64,000 bases of DNA from Meghimatium bilineatum. Taxonomy: Eukaryota > Mollusca > Gastropoda > Stylommatophora > Philomycidae. The DNA lies in assembly GCA_034231615.1 (NCBI GenBank), contig CM067298.1, forward strand, positions 34,230,127 to 34,294,126. The letters are read 5' to 3'. Each line of letters opens with the position of its first letter. The stretch's first letter is position 1. Of this stretch, positions 22,714-32,777 are shown piece after piece. The translations under genes were made by a program, and so were the position numbers. The notes below the pieces were generated by a model. That model saw only the letters and a list, made by a program, of their open reading frames with translations, was not told where the DNA came from and made no database searches.

Positions 22714-23083
22714 TGATGGTTGTGGTAGTAATGTTACTGTTCGTGATGGTTGTGGTAGTAATGTTACTGTTCGTGATGATTGTGGTAGTAATGTTACTGT
22801 TCGTGATGGTTGTGGTAGTAATGTTACTGTTCGTGATGGTTGTGGTAGTAATGTTACTGTTCGTGATGGTTGTGGTAGTAATGTTACTGTTCGTGATGGT
22901 TGTGGTAGTAATGTTACTGTTTGTGATGATTGTGATAGTAATGTTACTGTTCGTGATAGTTATGGTAGTAATGTTACTATTCGTAATGATTGTGGTAGTA
23001 ATGTTAATGTTCGTGATGATTGTGGTAGTAATGTTACTGTTCGTGATGGTTGTGGAAGTAAAGTTACTGTTCGTGATGGTTGT
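22714..23083. repeat. Minisatellite, 30 bp unit, about 12-13 copies
   Basis: The unit is tgatggttgtggtagtaatg plus ttactgttcg, with nearly identical central copies. Because 30 is divisible by three, all frames stay open and give a decapeptide repeat on the plus strand and an Asn/Thr-rich one on the minus strand. No start context, domain or flanking coding sequence supports a gene. Confidence 0.95.
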
Positions 23084-23090
23084 TAGCAAG

Positions 23091-23589
23091 AAATAAAATA
23101 CTGTAGCGCGCATGATGAAAATTCATAGTTAATGAATATAGTTCTCAAAAAGGTGGATCAATTCTGTCTATTCTCATTCAGCCCCAACACGGTGCATAGG
23201 ACAGACACAAGAGCTCTCCAGTTCGAGCGATGTAATGCTATTGTGTGTAATTCTTGAATTTTGTTGAGACCCATAGTCATACCCAATTAAAGTATCAGAG
23301 AACAACTATAATATCCGAAGACGTTCAGCAGAAATAAGAAACAGAAAAGTGCAGACAAAAGCAAAATCCCTAAAACTTAAAACTCTACTGTGTACTATGT
23401 CCCTAACATTACAGGCCATGAAGAACGTTCTTCATAGATACATAACTCACTATGGCATACATGTATGTCGAGTCTTGAAAAATAAATAAACGTGATAATG
23501 GAAAAGTATAGGCAACAGCCATATGGTTCTATAGAAGAATGTTGAGAGTTTCATGGACTGCTAGAAATACTAATGTGCGTGTTCTAAGA
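23091..23589. other. Unassigned sequence
   Basis: No supported feature. Confidence 0.4.
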
Positions 23590-24350
23590 GAGTCACATGT
23601 AAGATGGGGTTTCTGATAGAGCCAAATGTCAGATGGGGGTTCTGATAGAGTCAAAAGCAAGATGGGGGTTCTGATAGAGCCAAATGTAAGATGGGGGTTC
23701 TGATAGAGTCAAAAGCAAGATGGGGGTTCTGATAGAGCCAAATGTAAGATGGGGGTTCTGATAGAGCCAAATGTAAGATGGGGGTTCTGATAGAGCCAAA
23801 TGTAAGATGGGGGTTCTGATAGAGCCAAATGTAAGATGGGGGTTCTGATAGAGCCAAATGCAAGATGGGGGTTCTGATAGAGCCAAATGTAAGATGGGGG
23901 TTCTGATAGAGTCAAAAGCAAGATGGGGGTTCTGATAGAGCCAAATGTAAGATGGGGGTTCTGATAGAGCCAAATGTAAGTTGGGGGTTCTGATAGAGTC
24001 AAAAGCAAGATGGGGGTTCTGATTGTCAAAAGCAAGATGGGGGTTCTGATAGAGTCAAATGTAAGATGGGGGTTCTATAAGTCAAAAGCAAGATGGGGGT
24101 TCTGATAGAGTCAAATGTAAGATGGGGGTTCTGATAGAGCCAAATGTAAGATGGGGGTTCTGATAGAGTCAAATGTAAGATGGGGGTTCTGATTGTCAAA
24201 AGCAAGATGGGGGTTCTGATAGAGTCAAATGTAAGATGGGGGTTCTGATAGAGCCAAATGTAAGATGGGGGTTCTGATAGAGCCAAATGTAAGATGGGGG
24301 TTCTGATAGAGTCAAAAGCAAGATGGGGGTTCTGATAGAGCCAAATGCAT
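23590..24350. repeat. Minisatellite, 29 bp unit, about 26 copies
   Basis: The unit is gatgggggttctgatagagc plus caaatgtaa. A second version has gtcaaaagcaa at its end, and the two are interspersed irregularly. Near 24020-24100 and 24190 the unit is shortened to tctgattgtcaaaagc. The 29 bp period breaks the frame each unit, so the overlapping minus-strand frames cycle through three readings and are not genes. Confidence 0.95.
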
Positions 24351-24384
24351 GACGAATGTGTTGTTTTAGAATGTCAGAACAAGA

Positions 24385-24406
24385 CTATATATATATATAT
24401 ATATTG
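24385..24406. repeat. (TA)n microsatellite
   Basis: About 10 TA units. Confidence 0.85.
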
Positions 24407-24589
24407 GGGGCCACGGTATGAAACGATGCGTTTAGTACGTATAATTACAACGGATCGCATTAAATGCGAGAAAGATGGAGAATGACAGCGTGAGAGAATG
24501 TTATAGATTGTGTCAACAGAAAAACTTATTTTTTATAAGCCAATTCTTGTCGTCACGACACCTGATGATGATGATCAGTGTCAGTAGTA
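24407..24589 (+). mobile_element. Possible LINE 3' end
   Basis: Ends in cctgatgatgatgatcag, the same 18 bases that close the LINE tail at 329-540. The sequence before it does not translate convincingly, so only the 3' end is proposed. Confidence 0.35.
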
Positions 24590-24715
24590 GTATTAGTAGT
24601 AGTAGAAATGATAACATATTAGTAGTGACTGAATGTCAGTTATATTAGTTATATTATTAACTAGTAGTAGTAACGGTATTTGTAGTATAAGTGTTGTAAT
24701 AGCATTAGTAGTAGT

Positions 24716-24769
<54 letters not shown>

Positions 24770-24775
24770 TATAAT
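24590..24775. repeat. (AGT)n with embedded (AGC)n microsatellite
   Basis: An AGC core near 24714-24732, followed by an AGT run to 24768. Confidence 0.9.
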
Positions 24776-24794
24776 ACCGTATTTTGTAAAGCTG

Positions 24795-25018
24795 CGTTTC
24801 ATATAGGTTAGGTCATATAGAAAGACATAACAGTATGGAAATATCTGAAGGCAGAGTTAGTGGAAACAAGGGAATAGGGCTCCCAAGACTACGATAGTGC
24901 AGTGATATTTTAGATTGTTTAAGCATGTCTCAAGCTGCGGCTGGTCAACTCACACAGAATCGAGTTCAGAGAATACATAAAGAAGACCACATTCTTGAAA
25001 GAATATGTCACATGAATA
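24795..25018 (+). mobile_element. LINE remnant: RT ORF tail with AGT tail
   Basis: The plus strand reads RHNSMEISEGRVSG then LPRLR, a stop, CSDILDCLSMSQAAAGQLTQ, then RVQRIHKEDHILERICHMN. This matches the closing GH..R......I.EG.V.G.R..GRPR.RW.DDI pattern of ORF2 proteins. The stop is in the place of the expected Trp (GRPR.RW). The copy passes directly into an AGT microsatellite. Confidence 0.6.
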
Positions 25019-25031
25019 TGGGTAGTAGTAA

Positions 25032-25077
<46 letters not shown>

Positions 25078-25140
25078 TTTAGTAGTAGTAGTAATAGTAG
25101 CAATGATAGTAGCAATAGTAGCGATAGTAACAGTAGAATA
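25019..25140. repeat. (AGT)n microsatellite
   Basis: A nearly pure AGT tract from 25022 to 25075, then mixed triplets. It directly follows the LINE tail and may have grown from its 3' tail. Confidence 0.93.
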
Positions 25141-26419
25141 TGTAGTACTAGGTGTAATAAAAGATGCAGAAATATCAGTTGTTGTTGTTGTACTAGCAAA
25201 AGCAGTCTGTACTATTGATAAATTTAACATTCACAGTAGACATAGTGGCACATTAGTTTGATGCTAAAGATATTGCATTGGCCTCGATAGATTCCCATAG
25301 CTAACATAAATCCACTTCCATAAAATCATCTCTCCGTTGTGCATACCAGTAACTAACAGTTTCAAAGTTCATGTACAGCACATGTATAACTTTTAGGGAA
25401 TATACATTTACGTTGTCTTATGTAGTATTTCGAAATACAACAAAAATTGTTTAAATATATGGATTTTGCAGATTTCTCTATTTCTACTTACATGCAAACA
25501 ATAGGAGATGCAAAAACATGAATATAGAAGGAAGACACAAACTTGGCTACAGATAACACATAGGACTGCAGAACAACACAGTCGTATAAGCACAGTGAAC
25601 ATTTACAGGCTAAGGGAGCTATACAAGTCACCAAAAGCGAACATAAAAGCATAAAATCAGCATTTGGCTAGACCGACTCTATTAATACTAGTACCTTCCC
25701 TAGTGATGTGTCATTATTGAAAAAATGGGTCTTGGTCGAAAGGTAAATTTAGTGTGTCTTATTTTTTCAGAAATGTGTATTGAAAAATATGGTTTGGTCG
25801 AAATGTCAATTTAGTATGTCCTTTATTGATTCATAAGTGTTGATAAATAAATCAGTGTAATAAAACATATGCAAAGAGAATTATTAATATGCAAAATATT
25901 CCACTAAAATAACGGTCATATGATTGAATAGGTGAATGGTTTTATATATTTGAAATACAATATCGGCAAAGATGTAGGCACAAATCAGACCACATATACC
26001 AGATTTACCTTCATCACTCTTTGTTGAATATGGAATGTCAATGGCATAGTCTCAAGGAATCGATGTTATCTTGTTATATACAAATGTGTTGCTCTATCGA
26101 TCAGGAAATAAGATAGAGAATCAAATATTTTAAGATTACCACTGAAGTCTTACATTCAAATATATCTCCGTCGTATATTTTACATGAGATGGCCAGATGT
26201 GATATCAAGCATTGAGATGTGGAATAGAACGTAGTAGCGCTTAACGGAGATAATAATAAGGTAGGAAATTGAATGACCTGGGCATGTGTTTGATTAGTTG
26301 GATGACCGTTGATACCAAGAGTTTAAGAAGCCATCATTCATTCATATCATTTTATTCATTCATTCATTCATTCATTCATTTTCCTTTTGCGCTGAGGTTA
26401 GCGCATACGGCAGAGGTCA
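25141..26419. other. Unassigned sequence
   Basis: AT-rich. A loose duplication of about 70 bp is visible at 25720-25830 (gtcttggtcgaaaggtaaat and atggtttggtcgaaatgtca). A (CATT)n run lies at 26336-26375. Confidence 0.5.
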
Positions 26420-26990
26420 GATTTCTCCAATTCATCATCATCAAGTGCCGTCTCCGCAACGAAGGTTGGCTGCAACGTATCTCCAACATCTCCTGTCTCT
26501 TGTCTTGGTGGTGCACTCTGCTAAACTGTAACCTGTCCATCGTGTAATGTTACTCTCCCACTTGTATCTCTGCCTACCTCTTGCTCGCTTCCCTTTGACT
26601 TTACCCTCAAGTGAGGTCTTCAATAGGGTGTCATGTCTTTTAATGTGTCCAAAGTATTTTATTTGCTTGATCTTTATTTCTCTTAGTAGTTCTTTCTTCA
26701 TATTAAGTGTCTTTAGCACCTCTCTATTTGTTTTCTACTCTTTCCATGATGTTCTCCCTATTCTTCTATATACCCACATCTCAAAGGCATCAATTTTGTC
26801 TTCTAATTGTTTATTTAGTGGCCATGTTTCTGAGCCATACATTAATATGGAATAGATGTAGCTTTTTATAATTCTCATTTTTAACTTGTTTGTAATTTGT
26901 TTAAATATTAATAATTTCCTCATGTCATTGAAGGTACTTTTAGCCATTCCTATTCTCCTTTTAACTTCTGTTTCACATCTGCCATCTCTC
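26420..26990 (-). mobile_element. LINE remnant 'LINE2': RT thumb and ORF tail
   Basis: The minus strand reads DGRCETEVKRRIGMAKSTFN, then RIIKSYIYSILMYGSETW, then MWVYRRIGRTSWKE, then IKYFGHIKRHDTLLKTSLEG, then RARGRQRYKWESNITRWTGY. These are the post-palm RT segments of a non-LTR element in the right order, ending near a ctgatgatgatga-type tail. A frameshift lies near 26730. A second copy is at 47815-48780 and a short piece is at 43175-43320. Confidence 0.8.
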
Positions 26991-27560
26991 CAATTATGTC
27001 TGTTCAAAGCTATTATGTGCAGTTCTTGAATAGTATGAATATTGATTGTTTTACTTTCTCTAAGTATTGTTCTTCTGAGTGCTTCTTTAGGTCTACACCT
27101 GGCTCTTTTACCTGTAGGTATCCATTCACGAGATTGGTGGCGTATTCTGTTGATGTCTGAGCGTAGGAGATGCCCGATGTAGGAGCAACGGCGTTCTCTA
27201 ATAGCATCTGTTATGAAGTGTTGATGTGTCTCTTCTCTTATTTTATAATTCGTTTTGAATTCACTCTAATTGGTGTTAGTTATCCTACGAAGACATTTCT
27301 TTTCTGAAGGTAAAGAACTTTTCCAGCTCTCATATCCATCTGATAGCACGGGAATAACGCAGGAATTAAATAAGAGCAATTTTCGTGAGTTGCTGATTAA
27401 CTTTGATCTCCATATATTAGACATTATGTTAAAGGCACTTGATGATAGGGCAATGCGAGTTAAATTTCTGTCATGACATCACCGTCGAGTGTTAATTTGC
27501 TTCCCAGGTAGGAAAATGTGTGTATTTTTTCAAGTCGTTGTATAATTGAAATGAACTGAC
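26991..27560 (-). mobile_element. LINE remnant 'LINE1': RT thumb and C-terminus
   Basis: The minus strand gives RNLTRIALSSSAFNIMSNIW, then LISNSRKLLLFNSCVIPVLS, then DAIRERRCSYIGHLLRSDIN, then QSREWIPTGKRARCRPKEAL, then INIHTIQELHIIALNRHNW. This is a typical ORF2 C-terminus with the Trp close to its end. The piece is frameshifted in several places. Its last codons run in frame straight into LINE2, making a chimeric open frame (26735-27007). Confidence 0.75.
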
Positions 27561-27876
27561 TTCTGTTACACAAATCGGTCTGGACTTTACGATGTTAGTT
27601 GAAGCAGCCATCGCATAACAAAACTCATCGTATAACGGACGTTGTATCTGTGTACTCTAACTGGATACTGAAAGGAATAATATTAAATACGTGTTAATGA
27701 AATGTGCGTATATAAATATATAGATGATTGTCCTAAATGGTGAACACATGCCACGTTTTATGAACTCAAAGAGCTGAATCTTGGCCCTGTAGGGAATCGT
27801 GACCGTGTAGTTAAATGTGTTTTATCTTGACAGATGATATCAGGCGTGAATATATTAAGTAGCATGCTGTGTAGAA
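27561..27876. other. Unassigned sequence
   Basis: No supported feature. Confidence 0.4.
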
Positions 27877-28099
27877 CAGCGGTTCCCAAAAAGGACCATA
27901 TGCCGACACCTACCACATAGTTTTCTAAGGGGAAGGCATGGAAATCAATGAAATTGGCAAAGGCGCATAGAACAGTAAAAGAATGTTGTCACTGGAAGGC
28001 AACTATTTGAACGATATGTAATAAAATAGATAAGGTTGCTTTGGAATAAAAATGTTTTCCTAATGGGGTCCACGATCGCAAAACGTTTGAGAAGCGCTG
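27877..28099. mobile_element. hAT-like MITE (223 bp)
   Basis: The left end reads cagcggttcccaaaaaggac. The reverse complement of the right end reads cagcgcttctcaaacgtttt. The CAGCG.TTC.CAAA termini are those of non-autonomous hAT transposons. No ORF. Flanking 8-mers (gtgtagaa and acgaattc) do not match, so it is probably old. Confidence 0.6.
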
Positions 28100-28420
28100 A
28101 CGAATTCAATAGTTATGTTCTACAACGCCACATCTCATGTGTGTTAACAAGTGTAGCTGGTGACATTCTACCATGTCATGACAATCAATTCCAGAATTTC
28201 TCTCTTTGTCTTCCTCTGTCTCTTGTGTGTTTAACAAGTTTGCCATTCTCTCATGCCACACGACAACCATCCAACAGTACCTCTCTTTATCTTTCATTGT
28301 CTCCTTTCCCCTGATTTTATCTAAATGTTCATGTTTTGTTCTTTTCATCACATGCTCTGTGAATCCTGACAATCTGCTTCTAATTTTTGCTATAATTTCT
28401 CTCCCAACTTCTGTAATTTA
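28100..28420 (-). mobile_element. LINE remnant: RT ORF tail (RGRQREK type)
   Basis: The minus strand reads ENGKLVKHTRDRGRQREKFW, a stop, then HGRMSPATLVNTHEMWRC, the same tail type as at 11215-11520. Stops interrupt it. It begins directly at the right end of the hAT-like MITE, so the MITE probably inserted at the edge of, or inside, this LINE. Confidence 0.6.
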
Positions 28421-29179
28421 TAAACTCTTCTACATTAGTTTTTTAGTTGTCCACGGTATTTTCAGAATTATTTTTAAACAAACAAGGGAGATAAATGACA
28501 AGATAATAAAAATAATATATGAATTCATCAATCTCAAATACGGATGTACGGAGCAGTGTGACAAGTTTCAGAGAGGAAAAAAAACAGTTTAATGAAAGAG
28601 TCCGATGAAGACCCAAGAGAAAAAAAAACAATTAATTAAACTGATACATCTCAGACGGATTTTTCAAACACACATAAAAGCCCTACCACCTTGATAAAAA
28701 CGATATTTAACAAGGAGAATTTGAAGTCAGAAAAGAACTATCGTTGGAAAGAAAACCCCAAGAAATGTACATATTACAATATGACAAATTGCGAAATCAG
28801 AATAGACTACATGTGCTGAAGATTCATTTCAGCCGTTATTATAAACAAAGAGGATGTAATCTTGTTAGACAAGGAAACAATAATTAATTCAACACAGGCC
28901 CCCATATATTTTGTTTAGCTACGACCCCATTTTATAGATACAAATTGACCCTCTATTTCGATACATTTAAAGAATGGGTTTAACAGGGTAAAACTCTCAT
29001 CGCTATACTTGGTTCATTCTAAGATTGAAGTGGGTCAAAACACACCCACATATTACTCCGCGACAACAGGCGATTTTTATACAGCTGGTGACATTTAAAA
29101 ACAATAACATAATAAATTATTCAGTACTTATGTCATAGCAACCCTTTCCTCTTTCAAACATCACTGCGAGCTTATAACA
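28421..29179. other. Unassigned sequence
   Basis: No supported feature. Small A-runs occur near 28580 and 28620. Confidence 0.4.
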
Positions 29180-29345
29180 AACGATCATCTGGATACAGAG
29201 CCAAGGGAAGACCGAGAAAGAGATGTATCGATAACATCACGACTACCCTCCACAAACACAGACTCAGACATCACATCTTGCTTTGAACAGAAATTTACAG
29301 TTCCCACCACTACGCTTAGCGGCAAGTGTGGATGCTATCAACCAG
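29180..29345 (+). mobile_element. LINE remnant: RT ORF tail
   Basis: The plus strand reads SGYRAKGRPRKRCIDNITTT then LHKHRLRHHILL, a GRPRKRW..I-type ORF2 tail in which Trp has become Cys. Confidence 0.5.
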
Positions 29346-29819
29346 CTTCCACCTGGAGATAGGCAATAGACATTTAACTATAATGGTTGCCCTCTGACCT
29401 CTTGAAGCCTGCGCAACGATATAATGGGGGGGGGGTATAGTAATTTATCATGGAATTATAAAGATAAATTATATGAAAATATATTTTAAAACATACATTA
29501 CAATTATGAAAGACATGTTTCATTTACCAGCAACTGATTCAAATTAACAACAGTATTATGCTCTAATGAACTATATTATTGCGCACTTAATATTCGATTT
29601 ATGCGTTCTGCGTCCATCAGCCAAACATAGACCTACATCATTTTTAGAATGAGCAGAGTAAATCGTCAATATACTCGCAATATAATTTTATTTAATATTA
29701 ACTTACATTTAATGCAATGATTAAAATCGTAGATGTGATTAAGCAGCTGAGTTTTGTTAATGGCAATCTCAAGTCACTCATAACATTTAATCTGTTTCTT
29801 GTTTTGGTTTTCATATGAA
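29346..29819. other. Unassigned sequence
   Basis: Contains a G-run at 29425-29435. No gene seen. Confidence 0.4.
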
Positions 29820-29937
29820 GAAGCCCTTGAAAATTCGCACTCACAGAGAGCATATAACACAACGAATTACGTTTTACGGACTGCATCCCGCTAATCTGCA
29901 GGAGCTTTGGAGCCAACGCAGAAGGAAAAGAAAACTT
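29820..29937 (+). mobile_element. SINE A 3' fragment
   Basis: Shows catataacacaacgaattac, then cggactgcatcccgctaatc, then tgcaggagctttggagc, ending in gaaggaaaagaaaa. 5' truncated. Confidence 0.7.
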
Positions 29938-30095
29938 GAATTGTTCTATATTTTTCTTACTATTTCTCCCGGCGAAGTCACATGAATCCCATTGAGATCT
30001 CAACCTATGGGCGGAGAACTCTTGTTCTAGAATGTCACTAAGCTTTACAAAGAGTTATCTTAATATTATTCACAGCAAGTTATTACAATCCGTTG

Positions 30096-30350
30096 TCTTC
30101 TGTGTTCGCCCGAATATATTCATCATGAATTTCCTGCCATGAGGAATTTTCTGCCAGGGGCGTGAATTATGTTGTGCTACTGCTCAATTCGCACCATGTA
30201 GGCCTAGCACATCCGATTTCGGCATTCTTTTAAATCGGGGCGTTTCTTTAGACTGTGACGTCCTTCATATCTGTCTCAAGACAACGAGCGTGTATCAACT
30301 CTAAGGAATAACATTTATCTAGCTTGGACACACTCTTATTTGTCATAATT
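30096..30350 (-). mobile_element. Family L fragment (3' part)
   Basis: In plus reading, ccatgtaggcctagcacatc, then atttcggcattc, then tcatatctgtctcaaga match the 3' third of copy 4 near 32870-32960, in the same orientation. The 5' two thirds are missing. Confidence 0.65.
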
Positions 30351-30428
30351 TACATAAATTAACATGATAATATAGTAATGAATACATACTGCACTATATA
30401 ACAAAAGTGTGTTTTAATTTGAGATGTT

Positions 30429-31592
30429 GGGGTGCAAATGGTCTCGCATTGCTCTTGTGTAATCCCAGGGTTAGCAGATAACCAAGATCTTAAAAGTACC
30501 TCCTCGCGGTGCACCCTGGAAACAGAGTAATAGCTGCTTTTGTTGTATTCCTGGCCAACAAGTTTAGGCTTGTGTCCGTGGATGTGAAGGCTAAAGACGG
30601 AATTATTATTGACTACAAAGACAAGCAATGTCTACGACACTTCTGTGCCAATACACACAGCGCATTGTCGACACGAGCAAGACAGTGCTGCTGGAGCATT
30701 AGAGGGCTGGTCAATGCAATTCTCATGAAATGGGTAGATATTAAGATCCTTAGTGAGTCGAAAATATAACATATTGAGTACAATGAGAGGAATCACAGCG
30801 ACAGAAGGAAGCGTCTTGTGTAAATAAAACGGAAAACGTTTCAAGGAAATCGGAACTAAACGTTCTGTTAGCTCGAGACATGTTTCTAATTACCGGTGCT
30901 GCTTACGAGTAGAATTCCAATCGTGGACGCTCGGCTAAGAAGGCAGTCCGGGTTCAACTCTGCTGTTAAGTTTTTCATAAACCGCAATTATGCTCGCGGA
31001 GAGAAAAATTTCAGTATCCGATGGGCACAGGCACAATAAGTCAAATGGGACAAGATTGTTACGCTCGAGAACGAGCTTATAGTTCCCGGTGCTCATAAAT
31101 GTGAGTTGAGACTTGGACAAAGGGTTCACGATGTCGGTGAGTGTCACATCGGATAAGAAGGCGAACAAGCCCTGGTCCAACTATTATATCAAGTTCTTCT
31201 TAAACCGGAACCAGGCTCGTGAATGAGAAAAGGTTCAGTACTCCATGGGCAAGTGCACAATGCTTATAATTATACGGGATAAGTTCACTGACTGAGGAAC
31301 ACCTGGTGCACGATAAACGTGAACAACAACCGTCTCAACGTTGAGTAAATACATATTCGTCGCCTGGCGACAGATATGAAGGCTGTCACAGGCTAGTGAA
31401 GCTCACCCAAATTAAAGGCACGACAAATACGGATGTGCCGAGCCACTGCCGCAAATTAAAACAGCGGCACAGCGCATGTCCGTTTTCTGGACTACATCCT
31501 GTGGAAATCTAGCAGGCCCATCGTTCTTCAACAAGCGAGATTAAGTGGGAATGTGAGAATTAACGCAAACAAGCAAGAAACAACAAAAAATA
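30429..31592 (+). mobile_element. Retroposon family L, copy 3 (1,164 bp), sense orientation
   Basis: Flanked by a perfect 8 bp duplication, gagatgtt at 30421-30428 and 31593-31600. Starts ggggtgcaaatgg and continues with a ggttagcagataacc hairpin, then gtgcaccctggaaacagag. Two internal units lie near 30940-31045 and 31155-31260. The 3' end shares a tctggactacatcctg block with SINE A and ends in an A-rich tail (gcaagaaacaacaaaaaa). Its last about 150 bases differ from those of copies 1 and 4, which end in (AAAC)n, so there are at least two 3' subtypes. No conserved ORF. Confidence 0.88.
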
Positions 31593-31714
31593 GAGATGTT
31601 CATGACAGAAATAGCAGCTGGAAAAACAAGAGAACATATTAACAGTAAGAGAAGAAAATTGTTTCATATCACCTTCTGGTACTTTGTACTTTACAGTCTA
31701 AATCATTTTCATGG

Positions 31715-31935
31715 ATGGTAGTCTACGCGGCGGCTAGTAAGCAAGGATTCGACTTGGATCGACAGGGTATATCTCGTCTGATCTGTTCCACTGCCAGTGA
31801 ACTTGTCTTCCGTATTTAGACGTTCATTTTCCCAATAGTCCTTGGGTACTAAATCTCTCCTCATCTGTGAATTAGTTCCTGTATAGGAAACCCTTAACAA
31901 TAAATTTGGACTAGAGTTTATTCGACCGTTGTTAT
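31715..31935 (-). mobile_element. Family L fragment (central part)
   Basis: Contains ttccactgccagtgaacttg, then gtatttagacgt, then ccttgggtactaaatctc, then gttcctgtataggaaaccc, matching the 3' region and one internal unit of copies 1 and 4. Truncated at both ends. Confidence 0.65.
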
Positions 31936-32549
31936 AGTTGATGTAAAAGAAAACTATCGTACACAAAGTACAGTTTTATCAAATTTTAGTCAACAACTGA
32001 TGTAGATTGGCAGAAAATCACAATCATCATCGTAGACCTGCTACCAGGATTCGTGTGAGGATTTTATTATTAAAACTAACATACTCTACCATTTACAAAC
32101 ATCAAACAACGGGTCTGACTGAACAAAACCCCAGGTACAGGTCCTTCTATAAAATACTATAGAGGACGTGACTACTACCAGATTTCAATATGGACATATG
32201 TAACACTGATTTCATACCAAATATATTTCCTAAACAATAAGCATTTTTATTTGTATGTGGTATGCTGTTGGTCAATGGAAAATAAATTGATCTAAATACA
32301 TATTCCCAAAACGCCACAATGGCGTAGAAAATAAACATTTACAACAGAATACAACAAATGTTGTATAATCTGAAGGACTTAGATAAGAGTAGAGGGCCCA
32401 ACAGTCTCAAAGAATCAACTGCATTGTACTCGGGGTTGCTCTACGTGTACTCTACCCTCTTAACGAAACCAAACTTCACCTACCAAAGAACCGCTCATAG
32501 CACGTGTAGCCTCAAGAATGACCACCTGGGTATATACACGACTTCTGCG
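31936..32549. other. Unassigned sequence
   Basis: No supported feature between family L and the MITE. Confidence 0.4.
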
Positions 32550-32740
32550 CATAATTAATTAAGACTTAATTCGTTATGCTTTTGATTATTGTCGTGATTT
32601 CCGTTGGTCACTTTTTATAAACTTCTAGCTACCTTGGAAATTTGAAATATTTTGATTGCGTTTTCAAATGTATAAACAGTGACCAACAAAAATCCAGACA
32701 ATAATCAAAAACGTAACGAATAAAATCCTAATTAATTATG
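32550..32740. mobile_element. MITE family M, copy 1 (191 bp)
   Basis: Imperfect terminal inverted repeats of about 72 bp. The left starts cataattaattaag and includes ttgattattgtcgtgatttc and ttggtcact. The reverse complement of the right starts cataattaattagg with the same landmarks. A second copy of the same length is at 56173-56363. No ORF. Confidence 0.8.
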
Positions 32741-32777
32741 TCAGAGGTCTTTTATTTCAGACGGTTATGCTTCAAGT

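Noticed and set aside
23629-24286. Series of minus-strand frames with a repeated SEPPSYIWLYQNPHL-type peptide
   Set aside because: A 29 bp period rotates through all frames, so the same peptide appears in several readings. This is an array artefact.
28890-29090. Possible hAT MITE around the aagtgggtcaaaacacaccc segment
   Set aside because: No complementary ends or target duplication could be found.
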